From Pasteurellaceae bacterium Orientalotternb1 (GTDB taxonomy: Bacteria > Pseudomonadota > Gammaproteobacteria > Enterobacterales > Pasteurellaceae): a DNA stretch of 64,000 nt. The position numbers and the translations under genes were made by a program. Position 1 is the first letter of the stretch, and each line of letters begins with the position of its first letter. Below are positions 27,683 through 37,783 of the stretch, piece after piece. A model generated the notes under the pieces. The model ran no database searches. It saw only the letters and a list, made by a program, of their open reading frames with translations, and had not been told where the DNA came from. The stretch spans positions 434,001 through 498,000 of the forward strand of contig CP015028.1 in the NCBI GenBank assembly GCA_011455275.1. The letters are read 5' to 3'.

Positions 27683-30624
27683 AAAAATCATTTCTAACAT
27701 ATAGTTTGCAGGCCATTTTAGCTTTAGGGTTTGTTCACTCAACCGACGTTTTTGCTAATGTTAGCCCAAGTCAGTCTGCGAATAATGTAATAATGCAGCA
27801 ACAGCAAGGCTTTGAGTTGCTAAATGTGAGTATCAATAAAAGCCCAACGGACAAGGCAATTTATCAGGGGATTCGTTTGGCAAATGGAATGGAGGTGTTG
27901 CTGATTTCGGATGAAAAAGCCAATAAATCCTTGATGTCGGTCGGCTTGCCAATGGGTTCAATGGAAGACCCAATACAACAGCAAGGGCTTGCTCACTATC
28001 TTGAACATATGATTTTGATGGGGTCGAAAGCCTTCCCCGAAACCAATAGTTTAGATGGATTTTTAACGAAAAACGGTGGCTATAATAATGCTTACACTGC
28101 TTCAGATCGTACCGTTTATTTTTTAGAAGTAAATAACAATGCCTTTGATGAAGCGGTTGCTCGCTTATCTGACGCTTTTGCTGCCCCATTATTATCCGAA
28201 ACCAATGCGAAGAAAGAAGTCAATGCGGTTAATGCGGAAATGGTGCGAGCAAAATCCAGTGATGGTTTTTTAATGCACGATGTTAATTTGGCCACCGCTA
28301 ACCCAAATCATCCGATTACAAAATTTGCGGTTGGGAATAAAGTGACATTATCGGATAAAGACGGCAGTAAATTACAAGATGAATTAGTGAAATTCTATCA
28401 GCAATATTATTCCGCAAATTTAATGAAAGCGGTGTTATATTCTAATCAACCTATTGAACAATTAGCAAAATTAGCAGAAAGTACCTTAGGCAAAGTCACG
28501 AATAAACAATTATCGGTTCCCAAAATGGAAATGCCATTTTTTAGAGAGGAAGAGAAAAGTGTCATTATTGATTATAAACCCGTGAAACCACATAAAATGT
28601 TGGTGCTTTCATTCGATATGCCAGAAGATAAAGCTCAATTTAAACATAAAAATGCGGAATATTTAGCTTATGTATTTAATAATAATAGTGAGGGGACATT
28701 ATCGGATTATTTAATCAAACAAGGCTTATCAGATAGCGGTATTCAATCCAATGGAAATGACGATGTTAGCCGCAATCGTGGGGATTTTAGCTTTTATATT
28801 TCATTAACCGATAAAGGATTAACTGAGAAAGATAAAATTATTTCGCTTGTTTTCCAACAAATTGAAAAAATCAAAAAAGTAGGTATTCAACAAAGTTATT
28901 TTGATGAATTAAAAGAGAGCTTAAGCCAAGAATTTCAACATTTACAAGTAGAAAAAAATGGTCGATATGTTGCAGGTTTAGCGAGTCAGATGATCAATTA
29001 CCCACTCGAGCATATTATCGATCAAAGCTATATTGTTGAAGGTATGGATAAATCCGCTATTCAGGCAAAATTAGCGGATATGAATGTTGATAATGTGCGA
29101 ATTATGTTGGTGAATGATAAAGCCAAAACCGATAAAAAAACCAAATACTTTGAAGCACCTTATGCGGTGAATAAAATTACCGCAGAGCAGAAAAAGCAGT
29201 GGTTAGATTTCAGTAAAAATCCTGAAATCAAATTACCTGAACTAAATCCATATTTTGCAACTGATTTTTCTTTAAACAGTGTGGATAAAGATCGCCTAAT
29301 TCCAAAACTGATTGAGCAAGGAAAAGGTTATCAAGTATATGCAATGGGCAGCTATTATTTCCCGACAGAGCCGAAAGCCACAGTACTTGTGAACTTTGCG
29401 ATTGAACCTAAAGTGGTTGATATTAAACAGCAAGTAGCTAGCGTGTTATTAGGCTATATGGCAGATTTAGCCCAAACAAAAATTGAATTTCAATCTAGTA
29501 TCGCAGGAATGGAATCAGGCTTGCAATTAAGTGAAAATGGTTTAGGTATTAGTGCAAATGGTTATACTCAAAATTTATCAAAATTAATTAATGATAAAAT
29601 TCAACAATTTAGCCAGTTTGAACTAACCGAAAGTATGTTAGACCAAGCTAAACAGCGTTATATTGAAGCTATTGACAAGTTAGATAAAGAAAATTCATTA
29701 ACACAAGCTAACTCTGTGTATAGTGATCTTGCAAAATTTCCTTATTTCACACCAGAGAAGAAACGTAAGATATTAAATGAAATTACTTTATCTGATGTAC
29801 AAAATTTACGGAATAAATTATTAAATCAAGCAACTAGTGTTTCAGTATTATCACTTGGAAATTTATCTGATGATCAAGTAAAAAGTTTAATCTCAGAAAC
29901 AGAAAAAACCATTAAAAATAACCATGGTAATTTTGAGAATAAACAATATGTCAACATTAACCAAAGTCAACGTAAAATTAATGTTATTAAGAAAGTTCCC
30001 CATCAAGATAATGCATTAACTATTGTGTATTATCCAAATAATTATGCAGAAATTGATGGAATCAGCCGAGCAATGTTGATAAAAGATATCATCTCTCGTT
30101 GGTATTTTGATGATTTACGCACTGATAAGCAACTTGGCTACGTTGTGCACGCAGCTATGAATCGAATTGGCAAAACATCGGGATTACATTTCCTTGTTCA
30201 AAGCCCAACGGCATCTATTCAGACGATTCAACAGCATAATGAACGCTTCTTTAGAGAAACTTTAGAGAAACTCCAAAAAATGTCTGCTGAAGAATTTGAG
30301 AAATATCGCAGCAGCTTGATTGAAGTGCTAAATCACAAACCAGAGTCTCTTGAGCAAGAAGCCGAGCAATTTTCGTTGGATTTTAGCCGTGCAAATGCTA
30401 ACTTTGACAGCAAATCACAAATTATTGAACGGGTGAAAGCCTTATCCAAAGCAGATTTGCTTGAGTTTTATCAACAAGCGGTGATTGATCAAAGTGGCTT
30501 TGTTTTTGCCAGCCAAGCGATTGGGGTAAATGAGAAAATCAATCAGCCTGCAGAATTTAAAGGCTTTGAGAAAATCGATAATATCGAGAAACTGCAAAGC
30601 GAATTTGAATTGAAGCAGTACTAA
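27679..30624 (+). CDS. ptrA: pitrilysin (protease III), M16 family
   Basis: Periplasmic zinc metalloprotease that degrades small peptides. The 981-residue protein has a signal peptide (cleaved near VFA-NVS, residue 26) and the inverted zinc motif His106-Tyr-Leu-Glu109-His110, with a further Glu in NAVNAEMVRA about 75 residues later. Four M16-type domains are expected over this length, and the C-terminal DDLRTDKQLGYVV motif is present. The ATG overlaps recC's stop (ATGA), so it is co-translated with recC, as in E. coli where recB would follow. Confidence 0.94.
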   Translation: MKKSFLTYSLQAILALGFVHSTDVFANVSPSQSANNVIMQQQQGFELLNVSINKSPTDKAIYQGIRLANGMEVLLISDEKANKSLMSVGLPMGSMEDPIQQQGLAHYLEHMILMGSKAFPETNSLDGFLTKNGGYNNAYTASDRTVYFLEVNNNAFDEAVARLSDAFAAPLLSETNAKKEVNAVNAEMVRAKSSDGFLMHDVNLATANPNHPITKFAVGNKVTLSDKDGSKLQDELVKFYQQYYSANLMKAVLYSNQPIEQLAKLAESTLGKVTNKQLSVPKMEMPFFREEEKSVIIDYKPVKPHKMLVLSFDMPEDKAQFKHKNAEYLAYVFNNNSEGTLSDYLIKQGLSDSGIQSNGNDDVSRNRGDFSFYISLTDKGLTEKDKIISLVFQQIEKIKKVGIQQSYFDELKESLSQEFQHLQVEKNGRYVAGLASQMINYPLEHIIDQSYIVEGMDKSAIQAKLADMNVDNVRIMLVNDKAKTDKKTKYFEAPYAVNKITAEQKKQWLDFSKNPEIKLPELNPYFATDFSLNSVDKDRLIPKLIEQGKGYQVYAMGSYYFPTEPKATVLVNFAIEPKVVDIKQQVASVLLGYMADLAQTKIEFQSSIAGMESGLQLSENGLGISANGYTQNLSKLINDKIQQFSQFELTESMLDQAKQRYIEAIDKLDKENSLTQANSVYSDLAKFPYFTPEKKRKILNEITLSDVQNLRNKLLNQATSVSVLSLGNLSDDQVKSLISETEKTIKNNHGNFENKQYVNINQSQRKINVIKKVPHQDNALTIVYYPNNYAEIDGISRAMLIKDIISRWYFDDLRTDKQLGYVVHAAMNRIGKTSGLHFLVQSPTASIQTIQQHNERFFRETLEKLQKMSAEEFEKYRSSLIEVLNHKPESLEQEAEQFSLDFSRANANFDSKSQIIERVKALSKADLLEFYQQAVIDQSGFVFASQAIGVNEKINQPAEFKGFEKIDNIEKLQSEFELKQY

Positions 30625-30626
30625 TT

Positions 30627-30696
30627 ACAAGCGGTCAGATTCTACTGATTTTTTGCAATTCGATTTGTAAAACGTTTGGAGAATCTGACCGCTTGT
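30627..30696. repeat. perfect inverted USS pair after ptrA
   Basis: ACAAGCGGTCAGATTCT (30627-30643) is the exact reverse complement of AGAATCTGACCGCTTGT (30680-30696). The match covers 17 bases, beyond the core USS, so the arms have co-evolved or arose by inverted duplication. Confidence 0.85.
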
Positions 30697-30702
30697 TAGA
30701 CG

Positions 30703-30731
30703 AAAAACGGCACGCATAGCGTGCCGTTTTG
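30703..30731. terminator. bidirectional terminator, ptrA / fklB
   Basis: ACGGCACGC-ATA-GCGTGCCGT stem (30707-30727) with A-run before and T-run after, between convergent genes. Confidence 0.93.
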
Positions 30732-30746
30732 CTTTCTATCTTGAAA

Positions 30747-31376
30747 TTAAACGATGTCTAATAATTCCACTTCAAAAATCAAGGTGCTGAATGGCGGGAT
30801 TGATGCCCCTGCACCACGCTCGCCGTAGGCAAGGTTATGTGGAATGGTTAAACGCCATTTTGAACCAACTGGCATCATTTGCAATGCTTCCACCCAACCT
30901 GCGATTACGCCCGTTACGGGGAATTCTGCTGGCGTGCCACGTTTTACTGAGCTGTCGAACACTGTGCCATCGATTAATGAACCAGTGTAATGCACACGCA
31001 CTTTGTCGGTTTTCGAAGGCACTTTGCCCGAACCTTCGGTTAAAACTTCATATTGTAAGCCACTTGCGGTTTCTTTTACTGCTGCGTGTTTTTTGTTCTC
31101 CGCTAAGAACGCTTTGCCTTCTTCTTCCAACGCTTTGAACGCTTCAAGCTGTGCCGCTTCCGCACGTTGTTGTAAGGTTTGTAATGCGTTGGTCACGGTG
31201 TTGATGTCTAATGCGGGTTCGTTTTGGTTAAGCACATCGAAAATACCTTTTACCACTGCTTCTGGTTCAACATCTAAGCCGCTACCGATAAGTTGCTGAC
31301 CAATTTGTAAGCCGATGCCGTATCCGCCTTGTGCTTCAACGCTGTCTAATTTCACTGAATCTAAATTTAAAGACAT
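30747..31376 (-). CDS. fklB: FKBP-type peptidyl-prolyl isomerase FklB
   Basis: Prolyl isomerase of 209 residues without a signal peptide. An N-terminal dimerisation region (about 1-95, with [11 protein letters not shown]) precedes the FKBP domain carrying [29 protein letters not shown] and [34 protein letters not shown] before ATG 31376 supports the start. The shape matches E. coli FklB rather than the periplasmic FkpA. Confidence 0.94.
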   Translation of the reverse strand: MSLNLDSVKLDSVEAQGGYGIGLQIGQQLIGSGLDVEPEAVVKGIFDVLNQNEPALDINTVTNALQTLQQRAEAAQLEAFKALEEEGKAFLAENKKHAAVKETASGLQYEVLTEGSGKVPSKTDKVRVHYTGSLIDGTVFDSSVKRGTPAEFPVTGVIAGWVEALQMMPVGSKWRLTIPHNLAYGERGAGASIPPFSTLIFEVELLDIV

Positions 31377-31437
31377 AATGTTTCCTTTTGTTTGAATGAC
31401 GGGCGGAGATATGGCGACATTTTTCGGGAAAACAAGA

Positions 31438-31496
31438 GCAAGCGGTCAGATCCAACCAAAAATTTGCAAATTTCGGGTATAATCCGACCGCTTGTT
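31438..31496. repeat. inverted USS pair with embedded -10 before menB
   Basis: CAAGCGGTCAGATCC and ATCCGACCGCTTG face each other. TATAAT at 31478-31483 abuts the second USS, so this USS probably overlaps the menB promoter and the first bases of its message. Confidence 0.6.
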
Positions 31497-31516
31497 TTTA
31501 GAAAAAGGATCAAAAA

Positions 31517-32374
31517 ATGCAAAATCCAAAAGATGATGTGCTTTATGCCCCAGTCGAATGGGCGGATCACAGCGAAGGCTATACCGATATTCTTTACCAC
31601 AAATCGGTTGATGGGATTGCGAAAATCACCATTAATCGCCCCGAAGTGCGTAATGCGTTCCGTCCGCAAACGGTCAAAGAGATGATTCAGGCGTTTTCAG
31701 ATGCTCGTTTCGATGAAAATATCGGCGTGATCGTGTTAACAGGACAAGGTGAAAAAGCGTTCTGCTCGGGCGGCGACCAAAAAGTGCGTGGCGACTACGG
31801 CGGTTACAAAGATGAAAGTGGCGTTCACCATTTGAATGTGCTGGATTTCCAACGAGATATTCGCAGTTGCCCGAAACCTGTGGTGGCAATGGTGGCAGGC
31901 TATGCCATTGGTGGCGGGCACGTTCTGCATATGTTGTGCGATTTAACTATTGCGGCAGAAAATGCGATTTTCGGTCAAACTGGCCCGAAAGTGGGTTCAT
32001 TTGATGGTGGCTGGGGGGCAAGCTATATGGCTCGCATTGTCGGGCAGAAAAAAGCCCGTGAAATTTGGTTCTTATGCCGTCAATACGATGCCAAAGAAGC
32101 GTTAGAGATGGGTTTAGTCAATACCGTTGTGCCTTATGCTGATTTGGAAAAAGAGACGGTGCGTTGGTGCCGTGAAATGTTACGCAACAGCCCGATTGCC
32201 TTGCGTTGCTTGAAAGCGGCATTAAATGCGGATTGCGACGGTCAGGCGGGCTTGCAAGAGTTAGCGGGCAATGCCACGATGTTGTTCTATATGACGGAAG
32301 AAGGGCAAGAAGGCCGCAACGCCTTCAACGAAAAACGAGCCCCTGATTTCAGCAAATTCAAACGCAACCCGTAA
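31517..32374 (+). CDS. menB: 1,4-dihydroxy-2-naphthoyl-CoA synthase
   Basis: Crotonase-fold enzyme closing the naphthoquinone ring in menaquinone synthesis. The 285 residues carry the oxyanion-hole segments [15 protein letters not shown] and [19 protein letters not shown], and [18 protein letters not shown] with the conserved Asp. AAAGGATC upstream of ATG 31517 supports the start. It stands alone here, without other men genes. Menaquinone fits anaerobic respiration typical of Pasteurellaceae. Confidence 0.96.
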   Translation: MQNPKDDVLYAPVEWADHSEGYTDILYHKSVDGIAKITINRPEVRNAFRPQTVKEMIQAFSDARFDENIGVIVLTGQGEKAFCSGGDQKVRGDYGGYKDESGVHHLNVLDFQRDIRSCPKPVVAMVAGYAIGGGHVLHMLCDLTIAAENAIFGQTGPKVGSFDGGWGASYMARIVGQKKAREIWFLCRQYDAKEALEMGLVNTVVPYADLEKETVRWCREMLRNSPIALRCLKAALNADCDGQAGLQELAGNATMLFYMTEEGQEGRNAFNEKRAPDFSKFKRNP

Positions 32375-32395
32375 CGGTTAAAGTAAAAATACAAA

Positions 32396-32427
32396 GGGAG
32401 CAAGCGGTTACTTGCCCCCATTTTTTT
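32396..32427 (+). terminator. menB terminator built around a half USS
   Basis: GGGAGCAAG and CTTGCCCCC pair across a CGGTTA loop, followed by ATTTTTTT. The loop and left arm contain CAAGCGGTTA, a USS core, so an uptake sequence forms one arm of the terminator. Confidence 0.8.
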
Positions 32428-32456
32428 GCAAAAAATTTACCGAAACTGACCGCTTG

Positions 32457-34418
32457 TTATAAGCATTGCTGTTGCAGCTGCCCGATAATTTGCGGGTTTT
32501 CGAGCGTGGAAATATCTTGTGTAATCAGTTCATTTCTCGCAATCGAACGCAGCAACCGCCGCATAATTTTGCCCGAGCGGGTTTTTGGCAGGTTGTCGGC
32601 AAAGCGAATATCTTCAGGGCGGGCAATTTTGCCGATTTCGTTCGACACCCACTGTTTCAACTCTTCCGCCAGCTCACGAGCTTCTTCGCCTTCGGGACGC
32701 ATTCCATTTAGCACGATAAAGGCAACTACCGCTTCGCCTTTGATTTCATCGGGTTTGCCGACCACTGCGGCTTCAGCAACTTTCGGGCTAGAAACGAGAG
32801 CGGACTCAATTTCCATTGTGCCTAAACGGTGTCCTGATACGTTCAGTACATCATCTGTTCTACCTAAAATCCAGAAATAGCCGTCTTGATCGCGGTGGGC
32901 GGAGTCGCCTGCCACATAGTATTTGCCACCATATTCTTCAGGGAAATAGGTCGCTTTAAAACGGTCAGGATCACGCCAAATCGTGCGAAGCATCGATGGG
33001 AATGGGCGTTTAATCACCAACACACCGCCTTGATCAATCTCGCATTTGTTGCCATTTTCATCCAGTACGTCCGCCATAATGCCTGGCAATGGCAAGGTAC
33101 AAGAACCAGGTTTGGTTGCAATCACCCCTGGTACAGGGGCTAACATAATCGAGCCAGTTTCCGTTTGCCACCACGTATCGACAATCGGGCAGCGACTTTT
33201 GCCGACTACTTCATAAAACCACATCCACGCCGATGGGTTGATTGGCTCACCAACGCTACCGAGCAGCCGCAATGATGAGAGGTCATATTTGTTTGGAATA
33301 TGATCGCCAAGGCGAGTGAGTGAACGAATAAGGGTTGGAGAAGTGTAGAATACGTTGATTTTATGCCGTTGAATGATCCGCCAAATCCGTCCTGGATCTG
33401 GGTAGCTTGGTACGCCTTCGTAGATCACTTGTGTCGCTCCGTTGGCCAGCGGACCGTAGCAAACGTAGGAATGCCCTGTAATCCAGCCCACATCGGCGGT
33501 GCAGAAAAAGACATCGTCGAGTTTGTTATCAAATACGGTGCGGAACGAATTTAACGCCCCGAGCAAATAGCCGCCCGTGCTATGTACAATCCCTTTCGGT
33601 TTGCCCGTTGAGCCTGAGGTATAAAGAATAAACAGTGGATCTTCAGCATTCATCCACTCGGGTTCGCAGAAAGCAGGTTGGTGAGCGGTGAGTTCGTTCC
33701 ACCAGAGATCACGCCCTTTTTTCCACGGGGTATCAATGTTTACCCGATGATAGACAATCACATTTTCCACTGACTTACCGCCTAATTCTAAGGCCTCATC
33801 CACCGTTTCTTTCAACGGAATAATTTTCCCACCCCGCAAACCAGCGTTAGCGGTGATGACGAGTTTCGCTTCCGCATCTTCAATTCGATCTCGCAATGCA
33901 CTGGCGGAAAAACCGCCGAATACCACCGAATGCACCGCACCGATACGGGCACAGGCTTGCATTGCAATCACGGCTTCCACAATCATCGGCAAATAGATAA
34001 TCACCCGATCGCCTTTTTTCACGCCCAATTCACGCAGGGCGTTGGCGAAACGGCAAACCCGATTATGCAGTTGAGCATAGGTAAAAATTTGCACTTGTCC
34101 GAAATCCGACTCAAACACAATTGCCCGTTTGTCGGCTTTGTCGGGCAAATGGCGATCTAAGCAGTTATAGGAGACGTTCAACGTGCCATCGGCGAACCAT
34201 TTATAAAATGGAGCATCGCTATCGTCAAAAATCTGCATAAATGGCTTTTTCCAGGTGATCAATTCCCGTGCTAAATCGCTCCAATAACTAAGATAATCCT
34301 TATCTGCAAAGTCCCACAACTCCTGATAGCTCTCAAGCCCCGAAATGTTCGCTTGGCGGCGGAAATCATCGCTCGGCTTGAAAATTCTATTCTCTTTAAG
34401 TACTACATTATGTTGCAT
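32457..34418 (-). CDS. acs: acetyl-CoA synthetase
   Basis: Activates acetate to acetyl-CoA via acetyl-AMP. The 653-residue protein has the AMP-binding P-loop [20 protein letters not shown], the [10 protein letters not shown] hinge region and the C-terminal [14 protein letters not shown] with the lysine that is regulated by acetylation. The frame opens 64 codons upstream, but GGAGG seven bases before ATG 34418 and family alignment fix the start. A promoter with TTGACA (34490-34485), 18-base spacer and TACATT (34466-34461) precedes it, with a CRP-like dyad farther upstream. Confidence 0.95.
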   Translation of the reverse strand: MQHNVVLKENRIFKPSDDFRRQANISGLESYQELWDFADKDYLSYWSDLARELITWKKPFMQIFDDSDAPFYKWFADGTLNVSYNCLDRHLPDKADKRAIVFESDFGQVQIFTYAQLHNRVCRFANALRELGVKKGDRVIIYLPMIVEAVIAMQACARIGAVHSVVFGGFSASALRDRIEDAEAKLVITANAGLRGGKIIPLKETVDEALELGGKSVENVIVYHRVNIDTPWKKGRDLWWNELTAHQPAFCEPEWMNAEDPLFILYTSGSTGKPKGIVHSTGGYLLGALNSFRTVFDNKLDDVFFCTADVGWITGHSYVCYGPLANGATQVIYEGVPSYPDPGRIWRIIQRHKINVFYTSPTLIRSLTRLGDHIPNKYDLSSLRLLGSVGEPINPSAWMWFYEVVGKSRCPIVDTWWQTETGSIMLAPVPGVIATKPGSCTLPLPGIMADVLDENGNKCEIDQGGVLVIKRPFPSMLRTIWRDPDRFKATYFPEEYGGKYYVAGDSAHRDQDGYFWILGRTDDVLNVSGHRLGTMEIESALVSSPKVAEAAVVGKPDEIKGEAVVAFIVLNGMRPEGEEARELAEELKQWVSNEIGKIARPEDIRFADNLPKTRSGKIMRRLLRSIARNELITQDISTLENPQIIGQLQQQCL

Positions 34419-34460
34419 AACGCCTCCAATGGATTGAGTAGAAAAGCTGATAACGGCGAG

Positions 34461-34533
34461 AATGTAGACGGAGTGAGTAAATAATGTCAAACAAATGTTA
34501 AATTTTTGTTCTTGTTTTGTGATCTTGATCGAA
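34461..34533 (-). promoter_or_regulatory. acs promoter and CRP-like site
   Basis: On the minus strand: CRP-like dyad TTCGATCAAGATCACA (34533-34518), then TTGACA (34490-34485), 18 bases, and TACATT (34466-34461). With transcription starting near 34454 the dyad centre falls at about -71, a class I activator position. acs is CRP-activated in E. coli. Confidence 0.65.
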
Positions 34534-34672
34534 TTTTGCAAAACTTTTGCCTGATCTGACCGCTTGTCAGCCAATTGTGTGAAGCAGATCAAGAAATCAT
34601 AACGTGGCATTTGTAATCCACGCTTAATCGGCTAGAATGGCTTATCTTTCATTACCTTCATTGGAGAACTTT

Positions 34673-36328
34673 ATGGAACTTTTTACTGTTGCTCAAAATT
34701 GGTTAGATCAGGATCCAGATGCGGAAACCCGTGCAGAATTAGAACAACTTATCGCTGCGGCAAAAGCAGGCGATGAGAAGGCGAAAGCAGAATTAGCCAG
34801 CCGTTTTGATGGACGTTTACAATTCGGTACCGCAGGCTTGCGTGGTCGTTTGCAAGCAGGCTCAATGGGAATGAACCGTGTGCTTGTTGCTCAAGCGGCG
34901 GGCGGTTTGGCGGAATACTTAAAAGGCTATGACAAAGAGCCGTCTATTGTGATCGGTTACGACGGTCGTAAAAATTCAGATGTGTTTGCGAAAGACACCG
35001 CAGAAATTATGGCAGCCGCAGGTATCAAAGCCTACTTGCTCCCTCGCAAATTGCCAACCCCAGTGCTTGCCTATGCGATCCAATATTTCGACACCACTGC
35101 GGGTGTGATGGTTACCGCAAGCCACAACCCACCAGAAGATAATGGTTACAAAGTCTATTTAGGCAAAGCGAATGGTGGCGGTCAAATCGTTTCACCCGCT
35201 GACCAAGATATCGCAGCATTGATCGATAAAGTTGCCACAGGCTCAATCAACGATTTACCACGCAGCAACGATTACACCGTATTATGCGATAAAGTGGTCG
35301 ATGCCTACATTGAGAAAACCGCTTCAATCGCCAAAGAGCCAAAAACCGATATCAACTATGTTTATACCGCAATGCACGGCGTAGGCTATGAAGTGTTGAG
35401 CAAAACTTTAGCCAAAGCAGGCTTACCACAACCGTCTATCGTGGCTGAACAAGTGTGGCCAGACGGCACCTTCCCAACGGTAAACTTCCCGAACCCTGAA
35501 GAGAAAGGGGCACTGGATATGGCGATCAAAGTCGCTAAAGAGAGAGGGGCTGAATTTATCATCGCTAACGATCCAGACGCAGACCGCTTAGCCGTGGCAT
35601 TGCCAGATGCAGAAGGTAACTGGAAAGCCTTGCACGGCAACGTAGTTGGCTGTTTCTTAGGTTGGTACTTAGCAAAACAATATCACGCTCAAGGCAAACA
35701 AGGCGTTCTGGCTTGCTCGCTCGTTTCATCGCCAGCACTGGCAGAAATTGCGAAAAAATATGGCTTCCAATCGGAAGAAACCTTAACGGGCTTCAAATAT
35801 ATCGGCAAAGTAAACGGCTTATTATTCGGCTTTGAAGAAGCGTTGGGCTACTTGGTCGATCCAGACAAAGTGCGTGATAAAGACGGTATTTCAGCGGCGA
35901 TTATGTTCTTAGATTTAGTCTGCAACCTGAAAAAACAGGGTAAAACCTTAGCCGACTACGCAGACGAATTTACCAAAGCGTTTGGCTCTTATGTGAGCGG
36001 ACAAATTTCTATCCGTGTGGACGATTTAGCGGAAATCGGTAAATTAATGACGGCACTTCGCAATAATCCACCAAGCGAAATCGGCGGTTTCAAAGTAGCT
36101 CAATTCTTAGATCACACCAAAACCGATCGCCAAAGCGACATTTTAGTGTTCGTCCTTGAAAACGGCAGCCGCTTAATTGCTCGCCCATCAGGCACTGAGC
36201 CGAAAATCAAATTCTACTTAGATGCAAAAGGCAAAGATCCAAAAGATGCAGATCAAGTGTTAGTTCAGTTTGATAAAAGCGTTCGTCAAATTTTGCGTAA
36301 AGATGAATTTGGTAAACAAGATTGCTAA
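34673..36328 (+). CDS. alpha-D-phosphohexomutase (phosphoglucomutase/phosphomannomutase)
   Basis: Interconverts hexose 1- and 6-phosphates. The 551 residues show the four family motifs: FGTAGLRGRL near the N-terminus, the phosphoserine loop TASHNPPEDNGYKVY, the Mg-binding NDPDADR, and the sugar-binding RPSGTEPKIKFY near the C-terminus. It resembles H. influenzae HI0740 and Bacillus PgcA. Glucose versus mannose preference cannot be told from sequence. TTGGAGAA eight bases before ATG 34673 sets the start; a frame from 34637 has no ribosome site. A TAGAAT -10 lies about 40 bases upstream. Confidence 0.9.
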   Translation: MELFTVAQNWLDQDPDAETRAELEQLIAAAKAGDEKAKAELASRFDGRLQFGTAGLRGRLQAGSMGMNRVLVAQAAGGLAEYLKGYDKEPSIVIGYDGRKNSDVFAKDTAEIMAAAGIKAYLLPRKLPTPVLAYAIQYFDTTAGVMVTASHNPPEDNGYKVYLGKANGGGQIVSPADQDIAALIDKVATGSINDLPRSNDYTVLCDKVVDAYIEKTASIAKEPKTDINYVYTAMHGVGYEVLSKTLAKAGLPQPSIVAEQVWPDGTFPTVNFPNPEEKGALDMAIKVAKERGAEFIIANDPDADRLAVALPDAEGNWKALHGNVVGCFLGWYLAKQYHAQGKQGVLACSLVSSPALAEIAKKYGFQSEETLTGFKYIGKVNGLLFGFEEALGYLVDPDKVRDKDGISAAIMFLDLVCNLKKQGKTLADYADEFTKAFGSYVSGQISIRVDDLAEIGKLMTALRNNPPSEIGGFKVAQFLDHTKTDRQSDILVFVLENGSRLIARPSGTEPKIKFYLDAKGKDPKDADQVLVQFDKSVRQILRKDEFGKQDC

Positions 36329-36369
36329 TTTGAGCTTGTTTTTTTGACTAATTAGAAAGGGGGCGGTTT

Positions 36370-36772
36370 GATTGATCTGCCCCAAAAAGTTAGACATCTT
36401 TAATTCAAGGACTACGTTCTGCACTCAACAGGGCGGAGTCCTTTTAATTTCACTTGAATACGTTCGTCATTGTAGTAACGAACATACCCGTGAAGCGTTC
36501 GTTCAAGTTCGGCAAAGCTCTCAAATCGTTTGCCAAAATAGCATTACATCTTCAATCGCCCGAAGAAACTTTCCATGGCACTGTTATCCAAGCCTTGTTG
36601 TAACAGGTTATCGGCAATCTTACCCACTTCACTTTGGTATGAGCGGTATTTTCTTCGTTTACCTTTCCCCTTTAATCCCAATTTTTGCATCAGCCAGTCG
36701 AGCGAGTATTTTGGTTTCTTACCACACACCGTTAACCCATTGATTCCGTGATGGTTATATTGATAAAGCAAG
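36370..36772 (-). mobile_element. collapsed IS3-family element (IS150-like orfB remnant)
   Basis: Read on the minus strand this encodes YNHHGINGLTVCGKKPKY, SLDWLMQKLGLKGKGKRRKY and EVGKIADNLLQ, i.e. the N-terminal region of an IS3-family OrfB. It then jumps straight to GLDNSAMESFFGRLKM, a TAA stop, and RFESFAELERTLHGYVRYYN...DERIQVKLKGLRP, the OrfB C-terminus. About 100 residues including most of the DDE catalytic core are missing, and OrfA is absent. The outer end TGTCTAACTTTTTGGGGCAG (near 36397-36378) resembles an IS terminal repeat. Certainly inactive. Confidence 0.85.
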
Positions 36773-37231
36773 CACCCACGGGCTGCGAATGGGCGGTTTG
36801 GGAAAAGGGAAGGGGGCTCCCCAAAGAATGAACAATCCACTATTCCTACAATCAAGGGAAATGAGTTAGGTCGCTACAAGGATATAAAAGAACTTCGTTT
36901 AAAAGCGAAGTTGTATGCGTTGAATTTTACTGGACAGAAATTTTCTAACATAGAAACTGGGAATGAAATTGCTGTTGCGATGAGTGGCGTTAAACATACG
37001 ATCGCAGGTGCAGGGGAAGATTTAATCAAGACAATTCCTGCTATTCCCGAGTTGATCAAAACGGCAAAGTTATTCGAAAAGAAAACGGATAAGCACGGCG
37101 ATGTTAATTCTTTGGGCGTTGAAATTTATCAAGCTAAATTAAATATTGCAGGAAAAGAAAAAGAAATAGTGATGACTGTTAAACATTGGAAGGATGGTCG
37201 CCGTTATTACGATCACGGCTATATGAAATGA
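36773..37231 (+). pseudogene. truncated phage protein, C-terminal part with LPD3-like domain
   Basis: An open frame running from the IS remnant boundary to TGA 37231, with no good start codon (an in-frame TTG is at 36911). It reads PRAANGRFGKREGG, then RLKAKLYALNFTGQKFSNIETG, GVKHTIAGAGEDL, IPELIKTAKLFEKKTDKHGD and KHWKDGRRYYDHGYMK. This pattern matches LPD3/phage-barnase-type C-terminal domains found in head proteins of Mu-like prophages. The 5' part was probably lost when the insertion sequence collapsed. Family assignment is from pattern memory and only moderately sure. Confidence 0.6.
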
Positions 37232-37262
37232 TAACGGCGTTAGTAAAACCAACGCCGTTTGT
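37230..37262 (+). terminator. possible terminator after the phage fragment
   Basis: AACGGCGTT-AGTAAAAC-CAACGCCGTT hairpin followed by TGTAATG; the T-run is weak. Confidence 0.5.
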
Positions 37263-37390
37263 AATGTCAGTCTGCGGTACCTCTTGATTGAAATCAGCAC
37301 CTTACCGCATTCAACCCCAGTCACAAGCATCACTTTGTAACAACATTACGGATGTGATTATTCTAGTCTAATTTTTAAGCGGGTGCAACT

Positions 37391-37783
37391 ATGAACTTAC
37401 GCAAAATCGCAAACCGAGCAATTCGTAAAGTGAATCCTAATATTTCTGCTACTCTGAAGCTTAATATGGGAATTTCAACGGACGAAACGGGCAAGCGTAT
37501 AGCGAGATTTGAAGAAATCGCAGTAAAAATTCAGCCGCAAAGCCTTTCAACGCAGGATCTACAGCTTTTTGACAGCCTTGCACAGCAAGGGCAATTACTG
37601 AATGTGTATATTTCAGGGCAAATCCACGCACTACGCCGCCTTTCGCAAAAAGGTGCTGATAAGTTGGTATTTAAAGCCTTTGGTGAAAATGAGGAATCTG
37701 AATGGCTGATTAAATCAGTGGCAGAGAGTTTTCCGAACTGGTGTAAGGTGGTGGTATGGCGACAGAAGGTTGTGGTGTTGTAG
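37391..37783 (+). CDS. phage structural-type protein (prophage remnant)
   Basis: A 130-residue protein of the kind found between head and tail genes of tailed prophages: NLRKIANRAIRKVNPNISAT at the start, AVKIQPQSLSTQDLQLFD in the middle and SEWLIKSVAESFPNWCKVVV at the end. I recognise the pattern but cannot name the family firmly. Its stop codon TAG lies inside the first CRISPR repeat, so the natural C-terminus has been replaced or closely abutted by the array. No other phage genes follow; this is an isolated relic. Confidence 0.6.
   Translation: MNLRKIANRAIRKVNPNISATLKLNMGISTDETGKRIARFEEIAVKIQPQSLSTQDLQLFDSLAQQGQLLNVYISGQIHALRRLSQKGADKLVFKAFGENEESEWLIKSVAESFPNWCKVVVWRQKVVVL

Noticed and set aside
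36372..36743. 123-codon + strand frame over the IS remnant
   Set aside because: It is antisense to recognisable IS3 OrfB segments and shows no family features.
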